Shown piece by piece: positions 1 through 9,958 of a stretch of DNA of 64,000 bases. The position numbers and the translations under genes are program-made. Each line of letters starts with the position of its first letter. The stretch's first letter is position 1. Source of the stretch: Halovivax ruber XH-70 (GTDB lineage: Archaea; Halobacteriota; Halobacteria; Halobacteriales; Natrialbaceae); NCBI RefSeq assembly GCF_000328525.1, contig NC_019964.1, positions 62,001 to 126,000 of the forward strand. The letters are read 5' to 3'. The notes beneath the pieces were generated by a model. That model saw nothing but the letters and a program-made list of their open reading frames with translations, was not told the DNA's origin and searched no databases.

Positions 1-848
1 AGACCGACGTCGCGCTCGGACTGCTCTACGGGGCGTTCGCGTTCATGGTCACCGGCTTCGCGGGCTCGCTCGCCTACCGGACGATGGATCTGGACGAGGC
101 GAGCGACACGATCATCGACGGCTTCAACACCATGATGATCGCCGTCGCGATCATCGTCCTCGCGTGGGCCATCGGCCTGGCGGCAGAGGAGGTCGGCACC
201 GCCGAGTTCATCGTGGACGTGATGGTCGGCAGCGGTGTCCCCGGCAGCTTCCTCCCGCTGATCGTCTTCCTCGCGGCGATGTTCGTCGCCTTCACCACCG
301 GGACCTCCTGGGGCACCATGTCCATCCTGACCCCGCTCGCGATCCCGCTCGGCCTCGAACTCGTCGGCCCGTCGGTGCTCCCGGTCGTGATCGGGATGCT
401 GTTCGGCGGTGCCATCTGGGGCGACCACAGTTCGCCGATCAGCGACACCACGGTGATGTCGTCGATCTTCGCCGGCTCCGACCACATCGACCACGTCAAC
501 ACGCAGGTCCCGTTCGCGGCGACGGCTGCCGGCGCCACCGTGGTCGTCCTCGTGCTCTACGGCCTCGGACTGCGGAGCCCGCTCGTCGCGCTGCCGCTCG
601 CGTTCGCGCTGACGATCGTCGCGGTCCTCGTGCTCAACAAGCTCGACGCGCGGCGCAAGGGCCTCCCCGAGGTGATGCCGACGGCAGCGGCCATCGAGTC
701 GGGTGCGGCCGACGCGGACCCCCTCGAACGCGACGTCGCGGGGGCCGACGACGGGTACGACTACCTCTCGCCGATTCCCGTCATCGCGGTCACCATCACC
801 GCCGCGTACGTCACGCTGGTGTTCGCGTTCGCGACACTCGGCGGGTGA
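1..848 (+). CDS. nhaC: NhaC-family Na+/H+ antiporter, C-terminal part (cut by window start)
   Basis: The open frame is already running at base 3, so the gene begins before the window; about 281 codons are visible. It is a polytopic membrane protein with about seven hydrophobic helices. The segments TTGTSWGTMSILTPLAIPLG and GGAIWGDHSSPISDTT are the polar helix motifs expected of the NhaC family, which exchanges Na+ for H+ across the cytoplasmic membrane. The last ~70 residues hold an acidic cytoplasmic linker followed by one more hydrophobic helix. The family call is confident. The number of helices and the true start cannot be judged because the N-terminal half is missing. A kinase-gene remnant lies just downstream on the other strand. 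Confidence 0.88.
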   Translation, partial: TDVALGLLYGAFAFMVTGFAGSLAYRTMDLDEASDTIIDGFNTMMIAVAIIVLAWAIGLAAEEVGTAEFIVDVMVGSGVPGSFLPLIVFLAAMFVAFTTGTSWGTMSILTPLAIPLGLELVGPSVLPVVIGMLFGGAIWGDHSSPISDTTVMSSIFAGSDHIDHVNTQVPFAATAAGATVVVLVLYGLGLRSPLVALPLAFALTIVAVLVLNKLDARRKGLPEVMPTAAAIESGAADADPLERDVAGADDGYDYLSPIPVIAVTITAAYVTLVFAFATLGG

Positions 849-887
849 ACGCCCCGGCCGGGATCGCCGGTAGGGCCACTCCCGTTC

Positions 888-975
888 GACGTCGATCCCG
901 CGAAACGCGACCGTTGCCCCCTCTTCGCTCTCGGCGCCGCACGTGCCAGCCGTGGGCCGTGGCGACGCGCCGACC
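888..975 (-). pseudogene. Remnant of the C-terminus of a histidine-kinase-like gene (frameshifted)
   Basis: On the minus strand this short stretch encodes VATAHGWHV and then, in a shifted frame, GAESEEGATVAFRGIDVE. Read together they match the C-terminal end of the protein at 2955-4670 (VAATHGWHV then SESEEGAAVAFRGV). Aligning the DNA shows a two-base deletion between the halves. Nothing upstream on this strand can be joined to it as a kinase. I read it as a decayed copy of a kinase 3' end, left by duplication or recombination between kinase genes. The rest of 849-1193 shows no gene. Confidence 0.6.
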
Positions 976-1193
976 GGGAGCGAACACCTGTCCGGACGAC
1001 GATCGACCCTGTCCCAACGCGGAGCGCGCTACAGCCTCGAATTCGGGACGCGGGGGACTCCAGGCGTGGCGGACGCGACGATCCGGATCTCTGTCGACGA
1101 GGCTGCCCGTCTTGGCGCCCGATCAGCCCGGTTACGGCCAGTCGTTGCGTGAGAGAGGGCAATCGTTTTCGCGTCACCATGTGTACTCTTCTC

Positions 1194-2018
1194 ATGGGCG
1201 GGGATACCGCGAACCACTATCACGGCGATTCGCCGACCGGCGACGTCGCCTACCTGGTCCGTTCCGGCCACCGCGTTCCCGCGCTCGTCGCGATGACAGA
1301 GCGCCCGCGGAGCCGGTCGGAACTCTGCGAGCTGACGGGCGTGTCCGCCTCCACGATGCGGCGGACGATCGCCGCGTTCGAGGCCCGCAGCTGGGTCCAC
1401 AAGGAGGGCTACCAGTACGTTGCGACCCGGCCGGGGGAAGTGATCGCGGCCGAGATGGAGCGGCTGCTGGCCCGGGTCGAAACCGAGCGCTCGGTGCGCG
1501 CCGTCTGGGACTGGCTCCCCGCGGCGATCGGCGACCTCTCGATCGAGACCTGGGGCGAACTGACCGTCACTGCCGCCGAGCCCGACGCCCCGTACCGCCC
1601 GGTAAAGCGGTTCGAAACGCTCCTCGGGCGGACGAGCGCGGTCCGATTCCTGCGACCCGAGGTCGCCCTCATGGAGTTCTGTTTCGACCTGCTTGAGGAC
1701 TTGCTCGACGACGGCGTCGAGCTCACGCTGATCGACCGGCCGGCGTGTCACGCCTACTTCTTCTCGACGTACCCCGAACACGCCGCGGCGATGGTCCGGC
1801 GGGACAATTTCACGGTCCTCGCACACGACGACCTGCCGGCCTACGGCGTCGGGCTGCTCGACGACCGGGTGATCGTCAGCTGCTACGAGGCGGGCAGCGG
1901 GACGGTGCAGGCGCTGATCGACACCGACGACCCGGCGGTCCGCGAGTGGGCCCGGTCGACGGTCGAGCGATACGCGGCCGACGCCCGGGCCGTCGAACCC
2001 CCTCGGATCGCCGAGTAA
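1194..2018 (+). CDS. Winged-helix transcriptional regulator, FilR1-like (DUF1724 C-terminal domain)
   Basis: From the chosen ATG the protein is 274 residues. Residues ~20-75 form a winged helix (ALVAMTERPRSRSELCELTG, SASTMRRTIAAFEARSWV), the usual haloarchaeal DNA-binding head. The remaining ~190 residues match the effector-like domain seen in haloarchaeal regulators related to the methanogen regulator FilR1 (VALMEFCFDLLEDLLDDGVE, HAYFFSTYPEH, YGVGLLDDRV). It should be a cytoplasmic regulator; the target and ligand are unknown. In-frame starts also exist at 1149 (GTG) and 1179 (ATG); 1194 was preferred because the preceding residues do not look like this family. It is monocistronic, 200 bases before an OsmC gene that has its own ribosome-binding site. 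Confidence 0.78.
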   Translation: MGGDTANHYHGDSPTGDVAYLVRSGHRVPALVAMTERPRSRSELCELTGVSASTMRRTIAAFEARSWVHKEGYQYVATRPGEVIAAEMERLLARVETERSVRAVWDWLPAAIGDLSIETWGELTVTAAEPDAPYRPVKRFETLLGRTSAVRFLRPEVALMEFCFDLLEDLLDDGVELTLIDRPACHAYFFSTYPEHAAAMVRRDNFTVLAHDDLPAYGVGLLDDRVIVSCYEAGSGTVQALIDTDDPAVREWARSTVERYAADARAVEPPRIAE

Positions 2019-2218
2019 CCAGCTCGTCGACGACTGCCGGTAACTTCGCCAGTTGCGGACCACGTTCACGCCGAAGTGTGACACTCGGTCACGACCTGGC
2101 CAGGGAGCAGTGGGTGCCTCACGGCCGGGGTGTCCACGTCCGGCAGGCGCCGCCGGTTTGTCACGAGATGCCTTCTCGACTCTCGGGATCCTACGAAGGA
2201 CTGCCGGAGGCGACGACC

Positions 2219-2824
2219 ATGACTGACGACACACCCATTGCACACGGAATCGATCGCGAAACCCTCGAGGGGTTCGCCGAACACGCGGCCACAGATCCCG
2301 ACGCGGTCCAGCTCGGTCTCGGAGCGTCGGCGACCTACGAGGGGATGGCCGCCCACAGCCTGGCGAAGGTGGACAGCTACGAACTCGGCGGCGAGACGAT
2401 CGCCCGCGAGACGCGCGAGTACACCATCCCGTACGGAGCCTGGAAGGAGGTGCTGGACGCCGGCGGCTGGATTGGCGCGACGGATCGGATCGAGCCCGTC
2501 GAAGCCGCGCTGTCGGCGCTCGCCGCCTGTCTCAACGTCGGCATCTCGATCAACGCCGCCGCGAACGGCGTCGAGATCGACTCGCTGCGGACCCACGTTC
2601 GCACCGACTTCGACCCGGCGGTCCTCTTCAGCCTCGCGGACCTTCACGAGGCGGAGTCGGTCTACGAAAACCTGACCGCCGAGATCGAGATCGACGGCCC
2701 GGACGTCGACGCGGAGCAGGTCGACGAGTGGGCCCGACGCGCGCCCGTCTACACGCTCGTCTCGCTCGCTCAGGACGTCGAGATGGACATCACCACTCCC
2801 GCGAAGGTGGCGGGCGACGACTGA
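2219..2824 (+). CDS. OsmC family protein
   Basis: A 201-residue protein of the OsmC/Ohr fold, whose members reduce organic hydroperoxides with a pair of cysteines. The motif PVEAALSALAACLNVGISINAAANG contains the C-terminal catalytic cysteine in the buried helix (ALAACL). No second cysteine is seen at the usual earlier position, so the classical two-cysteine peroxidase cycle is doubtful; many OsmC-like proteins lack it. The ATG at 2219 is preferred over an upstream ATG at 2168 because GGAGG at 2206-2210 sits eight bases before it. It is probably cytoplasmic. No operon partner is visible. Confidence 0.85.
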   Translation: MTDDTPIAHGIDRETLEGFAEHAATDPDAVQLGLGASATYEGMAAHSLAKVDSYELGGETIARETREYTIPYGAWKEVLDAGGWIGATDRIEPVEAALSALAACLNVGISINAAANGVEIDSLRTHVRTDFDPAVLFSLADLHEAESVYENLTAEIEIDGPDVDAEQVDEWARRAPVYTLVSLAQDVEMDITTPAKVAGDD

Positions 2825-2954
2825 CCGGTACGCCGCGCTGCGCGACGCCCTCGACGCGGAGAAACTCGACCGTGCGGGCCGCGACGTCGCGGGCGTCGGC
2901 TCTCATTTCTACCTGGCGGTGCCTGAAAACCAGCCGAGGCCGTCCGCGACCCCT

Positions 2955-4670
2955 TCACACCACTTCCTCGATAACCACGCCGCGGAACGCGACTGCCGCC
3001 CCCTCCTCGCTCTCGGAGACGCCGACGTGCCAGCCGTGGGTCGCGGCGACGCGTTCGACGCGGTCACTGCGCATGTCGGCCGTGGCCGTCCCAACCCCGC
3101 CGTCACCTGCCGATCGGCCGGCGACGTAGAACCCGTCGTCGGTGGCGCCGACGGCGACGACCGGCGCCGCGCCCGTGTCCGCTCCGTCGGCGCCGTCGCC
3201 AGTGCTCGCCGCCCCGCTCGCGGTCGACAGCAGTTCCTCGACCATCGCCAGCAATCGGTCTCGCTGGCCCTCGAAGCGAGCGTTCGGGCCGAGATCGAGC
3301 GAGGCGTCGCCGGTGTCGGCGCCGCCCCAGGCCTCGCGCGCCAGGTCGTGGAGGTCGATCCTGTCTCGCTCGACGACGACGGCGTCGCGGCCCACGAGTC
3401 GGGTGAGGTGGGCGGTCGTCTCGGCGAGCGCGTCGTGGGCGTCGTCGATCTCGGCGAAGTGCTCTCGATCGCCCGTCTCCTCGGCGACCTCGAGGTAGCC
3501 GCGGGCGACGTTGAGCGGTTCCTGGAGGTCCGACTCGACCAGTTCGGCGATCGACTCCAGCCGCCGCGACCGGGCGGCCAGTTCCTCCTCGGCACGACGC
3601 CGCTCGGTGACGTCCCTGCAGGCGACGAGGCCGGTGTCGGCTCCCGGGCCCTCACCCGCAGTGGCCGGGGGGACGACCGTGACCGTAATCGCACGCACGC
3701 CGTCGGTCCCGTCGTATCGCCCGTCGAGCGTCGACTGGCCACCCTCGCCACCGGCGATGGCGTCCGCTGACGTCGTCCCGTCGCTCGCCTCGCCACCGCC
3801 TGCGGGGGCGACCGTCGGACCGGCGGCCGGTCGCTCTCCGGTGACCCAGTTTCGCTCGGCGTCCGCCGGATCGAGGGCGGCGCGGAAGCGCTCGTCGTCG
3901 ACCTCGACCCCCGCCGCGTCGACGACGTCGGGCACCGCTGCTCCCCGTGCGGTGTCGGGGTCGACGCCGAACGTGGCCGTGAAGGCGTCGTTGACGGTCC
4001 TGACGGTCGCCGTCCCCGCCGACTCGACGGTGTAGAGGCAGACGGGTTGGGGGACGATCGAAACGGCCCGCTCGAACCGGTCGCGTTCCTCACGAAGCTG
4101 GTCGCACTCGTCACCGAGCCAGTCGCGCTCCTCGCGAAGCCCATCGGCCACCCCCGCGAGGTGGCCGGCCGCGGTCTCGAATCGATCGCGCTCGGTCGCC
4201 AGTTCGGCCACCCGGCGCGTGAGCCGTTCGTACGCCGATCCGAGGTGGGCGGCGGCCCGCCGGTGGCGGTCGTCCTCGCCGACCGACACCCCCGTCTCGG
4301 TGCCGGGCGAACACAGCCACGCCACCTCGTCGGCGAGGTGTGCCACGGCGTCGGGGGTGTCACTGCGGACGTAGGCGTCGACGCCGTCGGTCGAGTGGGC
4401 CATCGCCGGGTCGAACGATCGCTCGCAAAAGAGGATCAGGGGCGTCCCCGCCGCGGCGTCGATCACGTCGAGGATGGCCGCGCCCTCGGCGGTCGTCGGC
4501 GTCTCGGCGAAGACGACGCAGTCGGTCATCTCGGCGGCGTATCCCACCTCCTCGACGGTCGTCGCCGGTTCGACGGCGAGGCCGTCCGCCACCGATTCCA
4601 GTGCGGACGCACCGCTCTCGGCGGCCTCGATCGTCGCGGCGACGTAGACCACTGTTCGGGTATCCGACAT
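2955..4670 (-). CDS. PAS-containing histidine-kinase-like protein lacking key catalytic residues
   Basis: A 571-residue soluble protein. Residues 1-125 look like a receiver-type domain (MTDCVVFAETPTTAEG, TPLILFCERSF, VDAYVRSDTPDAV), 140-200 are a coiled coil, and 203-365 a PAS-like sensor with a 70-residue low-complexity insert. The C-terminal region resembles a kinase core, but the phosphoacceptor motif reads ESDLQEPL (residues 379-386) where active kinases have SHDLRNPL, so the histidine is a serine. The N-box region (~476-488, AMVEELLSTASGA) has no asparagine and no G1 glycine motif follows. The C-terminal ATHGWHVGVSESEEG tail is the usual kinase ending. I infer a signalling protein that no longer phosphorylates itself. 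Compare the intact kinase at 43418. Confidence 0.75.
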   Translation of the reverse strand: MSDTRTVVYVAATIEAAESGASALESVADGLAVEPATTVEEVGYAAEMTDCVVFAETPTTAEGAAILDVIDAAAGTPLILFCERSFDPAMAHSTDGVDAYVRSDTPDAVAHLADEVAWLCSPGTETGVSVGEDDRHRRAAAHLGSAYERLTRRVAELATERDRFETAAGHLAGVADGLREERDWLGDECDQLREERDRFERAVSIVPQPVCLYTVESAGTATVRTVNDAFTATFGVDPDTARGAAVPDVVDAAGVEVDDERFRAALDPADAERNWVTGERPAAGPTVAPAGGGEASDGTTSADAIAGGEGGQSTLDGRYDGTDGVRAITVTVVPPATAGEGPGADTGLVACRDVTERRRAEEELAARSRRLESIAELVESDLQEPLNVARGYLEVAEETGDREHFAEIDDAHDALAETTAHLTRLVGRDAVVVERDRIDLHDLAREAWGGADTGDASLDLGPNARFEGQRDRLLAMVEELLSTASGAASTGDGADGADTGAAPVVAVGATDDGFYVAGRSAGDGGVGTATADMRSDRVERVAATHGWHVGVSESEEGAAVAFRGVVIEEVV

Positions 4671-4774
4671 CGGTTTCGGCCGTCTCGTCCGTACGCTATG
4701 CGTGGATGTCGTAATGTAAGTATTGTCTGTGTCAGTGGCTAATCAGTCAGACTCGTCCGCGGCGTGATGGCGCG

Positions 4775-5473
4775 CTACGCGCCGCGTCGACGGAGTGAGA
4801 CGGCGAACAGGGCCCCGACGGCGAGCGGGACGAGCCAGTAGAGCGCGAACGGTCGGTAGGCCGACAGCACTCGCGTCGGTGCCTGCAGCGCGAAGCGGGT
4901 CACGGCGCCGGCCGAACCAGCGACGACGATGCCGACGGCGAGGACGTGCTGGCGCGACGGCATCGACAGTGGCTCACCGGGTTGTGACCGGCGCGTTCTG
5001 ACGCCGGTGACGGCGAGGGCAGCGGCAGCGCCGGCCGCACCCGTCGTCAGCGACACGGCGAGGTCCAGGTCGAGGGTCCAGCGGAACGCGAAGAGCTCCC
5101 CGACGAGTTCGGGCGCGAGCGCGATGGCGAACGCCAGAATCGGCCCGCCGTTCCAGATCGCGTAGCCGATGGGGCCGAGCGTCGCGACGAAGAGCCCCAC
5201 CAGAATGAGGACCGTACTCAACGCGTCGAACGTCGGCGAGAGTGTCTGCAGCGTGCCGCCACGGAGCTCGCCTCGCGTGAGCGCGCTGAGTGCGTAGAGC
5301 CCCCACAGGGCGAGGAGGGTTCGCAGCGTGAGGGCGGTCCGGCGTTCCTCGAGGCCGAACAGTGATCGATCGAAGCCGAGTCGGGTCGACCCCGTTCGAC
5401 CGATCGCACTCGCGTCCGGCGTCGAGGGTTCCTCGGACGGCTCGCCCGCCGACCCCACCGACTCGTCGCTCAT
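4775..5473 (-). CDS. Haloarchaeal integral membrane protein of unknown function
   Basis: A 232-residue protein with a ~45-residue hydrophilic N-terminus rich in Ser, Glu and Pro, then about five or six hydrophobic helices and a short basic C-terminus (RRRGA). I do not recognise a named family. Its ATG overlaps the stop codon of the upstream gene (ATGA, four bases), so the two are almost certainly co-translated. A longer open frame extends upstream to 5935, but that part is a shadow of the neighbouring gene and its composition is not protein-like. Confidence 0.65.
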   Translation of the reverse strand: MSDESVGSAGEPSEEPSTPDASAIGRTGSTRLGFDRSLFGLEERRTALTLRTLLALWGLYALSALTRGELRGGTLQTLSPTFDALSTVLILVGLFVATLGPIGYAIWNGGPILAFAIALAPELVGELFAFRWTLDLDLAVSLTTGAAGAAAALAVTGVRTRRSQPGEPLSMPSRQHVLAVGIVVAGSAGAVTRFALQAPTRVLSAYRPFALYWLVPLAVGALFAVSLRRRGA

Positions 5474-6282
5474 GCCGACCGCTCCCGTGCCCCCTCGTGC
5501 AACCCCCGCCGATCGGGTGCGGGCGGCCGAACGAGCGATGCGCGCCCGTCGTGATCCACGGCGTCGCCGTTCGCGAGGTCGAGCGCACGGGGTGTGACGC
5601 GCCAGCCGGCCGCGTCGTAGATCGCTTCGATCGTCTCGCGAGCGCCGACGTAGGTGGTGATCCCGTGTGTGGGCCGGACGGGCGTGTCCTCGTGGGCCTG
5701 CATCGAGACGATGCCCTCGAACTCCCAGCACCGGACGTGCAGGCGGCCGTGCAGGCCGAGTGGGGATTCGGCCGCCGTCGCGTGCTGGTGGACGTACGCG
5801 TCCTGGGTCGGATCCCACGCGTACCGGGCGTACTCCTCGACGTGTCGCGTCCAGCCGGCCGCCTCGAGGACCGCCATCACGCTGTCGAGGCCGACTTCGG
5901 CGTCGGCGAGTGGGAAGACGACGTTGATGGGACACGTCGACGCGAAGCCGTCGTCCGTCGGCTCGTAGTGGTAGCGAGCGATCGGACTCGCCCCTTCGCT
6001 CTCGATGTGTGCGCCGTCGAACGCGCCCGCGTCGTCGGTCGCGGCGGCCACGGTCGACGGGCGCGTGGGTGGCGACGGGGCCAGCGCGAGTCCACCGACT
6101 GCGGCGAGACCGATGGCACCGAGATCCCGGAGGACCGTTCGGCGACGTCGGCTCGACTCCGCGTCGTGGTTAGTCCCCGGCCGGGGATCGGACTGGCCGC
6201 TGGCTCGGCCGTCGCCACCGGCCTCTCCTGCCCGATCTTCATGGATACTGTGGAATAATATATCTTCAGAGCTATTGGTCAT
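5470..6282 (-). CDS. Tat-exported protein of unknown function, possibly LssY C-terminal-like
   Basis: 270 residues. Residues ~43-75 form a Tat signal ([26 protein letters not shown]) without a lipobox cysteine. The N-terminal tail before the twin arginines is unusually long and acidic. The mature part contains [26 protein letters not shown] and [14 protein letters not shown], which resemble the C-terminal domain of LssY-type proteins; this is a weak visual match. It probably works outside the membrane. It forms a two-gene operon with the membrane protein at 4775. An AT-rich stretch just upstream of its start (6255-6270) may carry the promoter. Confidence 0.6.
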   Translation of the reverse strand: MTNSSEDILFHSIHEDRAGEAGGDGRASGQSDPRPGTNHDAESSRRRRTVLRDLGAIGLAAVGGLALAPSPPTRPSTVAAATDDAGAFDGAHIESEGASPIARYHYEPTDDGFASTCPINVVFPLADAEVGLDSVMAVLEAAGWTRHVEEYARYAWDPTQDAYVHQHATAAESPLGLHGRLHVRCWEFEGIVSMQAHEDTPVRPTHGITTYVGARETIEAIYDAAGWRVTPRALDLANGDAVDHDGRASLVRPPAPDRRGLHEGARERSA

Positions 6283-6385
6283 CTAATCTGTCCTTCTCTG
6301 TGAGTTGTATTGACAGTTTCGACCCGGCCGCAACTGGGCAGGGACGCACTCGCTCTGCGGCCCTCATCGATCACGTCGCCCACCA

Positions 6386-6420
6386 CCGAACACGCCGACC
6401 CCCCTCCGAACACGCCGACC
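6386..6420 (+). repeat. Short imperfect tandem repeat upstream of alaS
   Basis: The 15-mer CCGAACACGCCGACC occurs exactly twice (6386-6400 and 6406-6420), followed by a diverged third copy near 6443. The gap 6283-6539 between the divergent genes otherwise holds no gene. The repeat may be chance in a GC-rich leader or a small regulatory array. Confidence 0.5.
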
Positions 6421-6539
6421 TCTCCGGTCACGTCGACCGCCACCGAACGCGTCGTCCACCCCGATCACGCCGCGCGCCGTTCGCCCGCGCTGGGGCGGGT
6501 GCGGAACTGTTTTACCCGCTCCGGCGCGAAAACGCACCA

Positions 6540-9317
6540 ATGAGCGACCTCGAGGAGGAGTACCGTCTCGAGTACTTCAGGGAGGAGGGGTTCGAGCGTG
6601 TGGAGTGTGTCTCCTGTGGGAATCACTTCTGGACGCGTGATCCGGAGCGCGAGGTGTGTGGGGAGCCGCCGTGTGCGACGTACGACTTCATCGGCGATCC
6701 CGGCTTCGACGAGGAGTTCACCTTGGAGGAGATGCGAGAGGCCTTCCTCTCGTTCTTCGAAGACCACGACCACGAGCGCATCGAGCCGTACCCGGTCGCG
6801 GCGAACCGCTGGCGTGACGACGTCCTGCTCACCCAGGCGTCGATCTACGACTTCCAGCCGCTGGTCACGTCGGGCCAGACGCCGCCGCCGGCGAACCCGT
6901 TGACCATCTCGCAACCGTGTATCCGGATGCAGGACATCGATAACGTCGGCAAGACCGGCCGGCACACGATGGCCTTCGAGATGATGGCCCACCACGCGTT
7001 CAACGCCCGCGAGGATCTCGACGATCCCGGGCAGTACGCCTTCGAGGGCGAAGTCTACTGGAAGGACCGAACCGTCGAACTCTGCGACGAACTGCTCGAC
7101 GAACTCGGCGCGGACATCACCGAGGTCACCTACATCGAGGACCCGTGGGTCGGCGGCGGCAACGCCGGTCCCGCGATCGAGGTCATCTACAAGGGCCTCG
7201 AACTCGCGACGCTGGTCTTCATGTGTATGAAGCAGGATCCCGACGGCGAGTACGAACTCAAGGACGGGAACACCTACTCCTACATGGACACCTACGTCGT
7301 CGACACCGGCTACGGCCTCGAACGCTGGACCTGGATGAGCCAGGGCACGCCGACGGTCTACGAGGCCATCTACCCGGAGATGATCGCGTTCCTGAAGGAC
7401 AACGCCGGCCTCTCCTACACCGACGAGGAGTCCGATCTCGTCGGCCAGGCGGCCCGCCTCTCCGGAAATCTCGACATCGACGACGTCGACGACGTCGAGG
7501 CAGCCCGCGGCGACATCGCGGCGGAACTCGGCGTGGACGTCGCCGAACTGCGCGACCTCGTCGAGCCGCTAGAGCACATCTACGCCATCGCCGATCACTC
7601 ACGCACGCTCGCGTACATGCTCGGCGACGGCATCGTCCCCTCGAACGTCGCGACGGGCTATCTCGCGCGGATGGTCCTGCGCCGGATGAAACGCCTCTGT
7701 GACACCGTCGGCGTCGACGCCCCGCTCGACGAACTCGTCGACATGCAGGCCGAACGCCTGGGCTACGAGAACCGCGACACGATCCGCGACATCGTGCGGA
7801 CGGAAGTCGAGAAGTATCGCGAGACGTTAGAACGCGGGAGCCGCCGCGTCGAGGATCTGGCCGAGGAGTACGCCGAACGCGAGGAACCGATCCCGACGGA
7901 CGACCTCATCGAGCTCTACGACTCCCACGGCATCCAGCCGGACACGGTCGCCGAGATCGCCGACGACCACGGCGCCGACGTCGAGGTTCCGGACGACTTC
8001 TACGCGCTCGTCGCCTCGCGACACGACGAGGAAGTCGCCGCCACCGCCCAGAGCGGCGACGAGGATCGGTTTGCGGACCTCCCCGAGACGGAAAAACGCT
8101 ACTACGACGATCAGGAACGCACCCAGTTCGAGGCGGTCGTCCTCGACGTCTTCGAGCACGACGACGGCTACGACGTCGTCCTGGACGGGACGCACTTCTA
8201 CCCCGAGGGTGGTGGCCAGCCCGCCGATAGGGGGACACTCTCGACCGATGAAACCACCGTCGACGTCACGGACGTCCAGGAGGAAGGCGGCGTGATCCTC
8301 CACCGGACCGACGACGAACTCGGCAAGGGTGAGTTCGTCACGGGCCGGATCGACGCCGACCGGCGGCGACAGCTCATGGCCCACCACACGGCGACACACA
8401 TCGTCGGCCACGCGGCCCGCGAGGTGCTGGGCGAGCACATCCGCCAGGCCGGCGCCCAGAAGGGTGTCGACTCCTCCCGGCTCGACGTCCGCCACTACGA
8501 CCGGCTCTCCCGCGAGGAGGTCGAGGCGATCGAACGCGTCGCGAACGACCTCGTCACGGCGAACGTCCAGGTCTCCCAGGAGTGGCCCCACCGCAACGAG
8601 GCCGAGGCCGAGCACGGCTTCGACCTCTATCAGGGCGGCGTGCCACCGGGCGAGAACATCCGCCTGATCCACGTCGCCGAGGACGTCCAGGCCTGCGGCG
8701 GCACCCACGTCGCTCGCACGGGCGACATCGGCGCGATCAAGATTCGCTCGACCGAGCGCGTCCAGGACGGCGTCGAGCGCCTCGTCTTCGCGGCGGGCGA
8801 GGCCGCCATCCGGGCCACCCAGGAGACCGAGAACGCCCTCTACGAGGCCGCCGAGATCCTGGACGTCGATCCGCAGGACGTTCCCGAGACGGCCGAGCGC
8901 TTCTTCGAGGCCTGGAAGGACCGCGGCAAGCGCATCGACGAACTCGAAGAACAGTTAGCGACGGCCCGGGCCGGCAACACCGACGACGCCACGGAGGTCG
9001 ACGTCGGCGAGGCGACCGCGGTCGTCCAGCGCATCGACGCCGACGTCGACGAACTCCGCGCGACCGCGTCCGCGTTCGTCGAGGAGGGCCAGATCGCCGT
9101 CCTCGGTAGCGGCACGGACAGCGCCCAGTTCGTCGTCGCCGTTCCCGACGGCGTCGGCGTCAACGCCGGCGAGGTCGTCGGCGAACTCGCCGCACAGGTC
9201 GGCGGCGGTGGTGGCGGCCCCGCCGACTTCGCGCAGGGCGGCGGTCCCGACGTCGACGCGCTGGCGGACGCCCTCGAGGCCGCGCCGGAGATCCTCCGGC
9301 AGGTACGCAACGCCTGA
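6540..9317 (+). CDS. alaS: Alanyl-tRNA synthetase
   Basis: A 925-residue class II synthetase that charges tRNA-Ala. The N-terminus carries the archaeal zinc-binding-like segment [13 protein letters not shown], then the catalytic domain (motif 2 region [24 protein letters not shown]; motif 3 region [15 protein letters not shown]). The editing domain has [11 protein letters not shown] near residue 614 and [14 protein letters not shown] near 719, which supply the four zinc ligands for hydrolysing mischarged Ser/Gly-tRNA. The C-terminal ~100 residues are the glycine-rich C-Ala domain. Length fits archaeal AlaRS. The ATG at 6540 is chosen because the family N-terminus starts there; the frame is open further upstream but reads as low-complexity sequence. 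Confidence 0.98.
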   Translation: MSDLEEEYRLEYFREEGFERVECVSCGNHFWTRDPEREVCGEPPCATYDFIGDPGFDEEFTLEEMREAFLSFFEDHDHERIEPYPVAANRWRDDVLLTQASIYDFQPLVTSGQTPPPANPLTISQPCIRMQDIDNVGKTGRHTMAFEMMAHHAFNAREDLDDPGQYAFEGEVYWKDRTVELCDELLDELGADITEVTYIEDPWVGGGNAGPAIEVIYKGLELATLVFMCMKQDPDGEYELKDGNTYSYMDTYVVDTGYGLERWTWMSQGTPTVYEAIYPEMIAFLKDNAGLSYTDEESDLVGQAARLSGNLDIDDVDDVEAARGDIAAELGVDVAELRDLVEPLEHIYAIADHSRTLAYMLGDGIVPSNVATGYLARMVLRRMKRLCDTVGVDAPLDELVDMQAERLGYENRDTIRDIVRTEVEKYRETLERGSRRVEDLAEEYAEREEPIPTDDLIELYDSHGIQPDTVAEIADDHGADVEVPDDFYALVASRHDEEVAATAQSGDEDRFADLPETEKRYYDDQERTQFEAVVLDVFEHDDGYDVVLDGTHFYPEGGGQPADRGTLSTDETTVDVTDVQEEGGVILHRTDDELGKGEFVTGRIDADRRRQLMAHHTATHIVGHAAREVLGEHIRQAGAQKGVDSSRLDVRHYDRLSREEVEAIERVANDLVTANVQVSQEWPHRNEAEAEHGFDLYQGGVPPGENIRLIHVAEDVQACGGTHVARTGDIGAIKIRSTERVQDGVERLVFAAGEAAIRATQETENALYEAAEILDVDPQDVPETAERFFEAWKDRGKRIDELEEQLATARAGNTDDATEVDVGEATAVVQRIDADVDELRATASAFVEEGQIAVLGSGTDSAQFVVAVPDGVGVNAGEVVGELAAQVGGGGGGPADFAQGGGPDVDALADALEAAPEILRQVRNA

Positions 9318-9370
9318 ACACTGGCCTCGATCGGTCTGCCCGTCGCTCGCAGGAATTCTTCGACCGGTCC

Positions 9371-9574
9371 TCACGCCCGCGGATAGTCGTGGCCGAGCAC
9401 GAGCGCGACGACGTTGAGTGCGAGCAGGGCGACCAGGAGCCCGAAGCGCAGACCGGAGTCCACACCGGCCAGCAACAGCGGGAGGTAGACGATCGGTAAC
9501 AGCGTCCCGGCCCAGAAGGAGACGGCTGTTAGCGAGGGCGTGACGGCGAGTGCGGATTGACGATCGGTGCTCAT
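9371..9574 (-). CDS. Small two-helix membrane protein
   Basis: 67 residues with two hydrophobic helices (TAVSFWAGTLLPIVYLPLLL and FGLLVALLALNVVALVLG). No family recognised. Its ATG overlaps the stop of the upstream gene (9571-9771) as ATGA, so it is the second gene of a two-gene operon. Another ATG lies 32 codons upstream, but using it would overlap the partner extensively. Confidence 0.65.
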   Translation of the reverse strand: MSTDRQSALAVTPSLTAVSFWAGTLLPIVYLPLLLAGVDSGLRFGLLVALLALNVVALVLGHDYPRA

Positions 9575-9771
9575 CGCATCCGCTCTCTGTCGACGAATCC
9601 GTCGCCGGTAGCGCGGATCCAGACGGTGGATTCCGACGCTGAGGCGTCCGCTGGCGGGACGAACGCACACTCGTCGGGCCCGGTCGGCTGGTCGACGATC
9701 ACGTGCTCGAAGCAGTCGGTCGGTTCATCGGTGGCTACCGCCGGCCACTCGGTGTCGGGTGCGGTGCTCAT
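9571..9771 (-). CDS. Small haloarchaeal protein (DUF7511-like)
   Basis: 66 residues, acidic and soluble. The core CFEHVIVDQPTGPDECAFVP followed by ESTVWIRATG resembles a small haloarchaeal family that I recall as DUF7511; this is from memory and not checked. No function is known. It is the first gene of a pair with a two-helix membrane protein, overlapping by four bases. The start at 9771 (MSTAPD) is preferred over 9810 because the extra 13 residues lack acidic character. Confidence 0.6.
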   Translation of the reverse strand: MSTAPDTEWPAVATDEPTDCFEHVIVDQPTGPDECAFVPPADASASESTVWIRATGDGFVDRERMR

Positions 9772-9958
9772 GTGTGTTCGGGCCAGCCCTGCTACGCGTG
9801 AATCGGGCATTGTTATCGAAGGGCTACACGCGCGGGTGGAGTGAGTTGCCGGCGCCTACCGGCGAGAAGGCGGTGCGTACCGGGCGACGAGAGGGTTTTT
9901 CGGCCGACGGTGGCACCGTTCACGGCGCGTCGTCACCGCTTCTGCGTGTCCGAAGGCG

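Noticed and set aside
2825-2930. Protein-like stretch YAALRDALDAEKLDRAG on the plus strand after osmC
   Set aside because: It has no start codon, is only about 35 codons long and runs into the antisense of the kinase-like gene. It could be a gene remnant, but nothing supports this.
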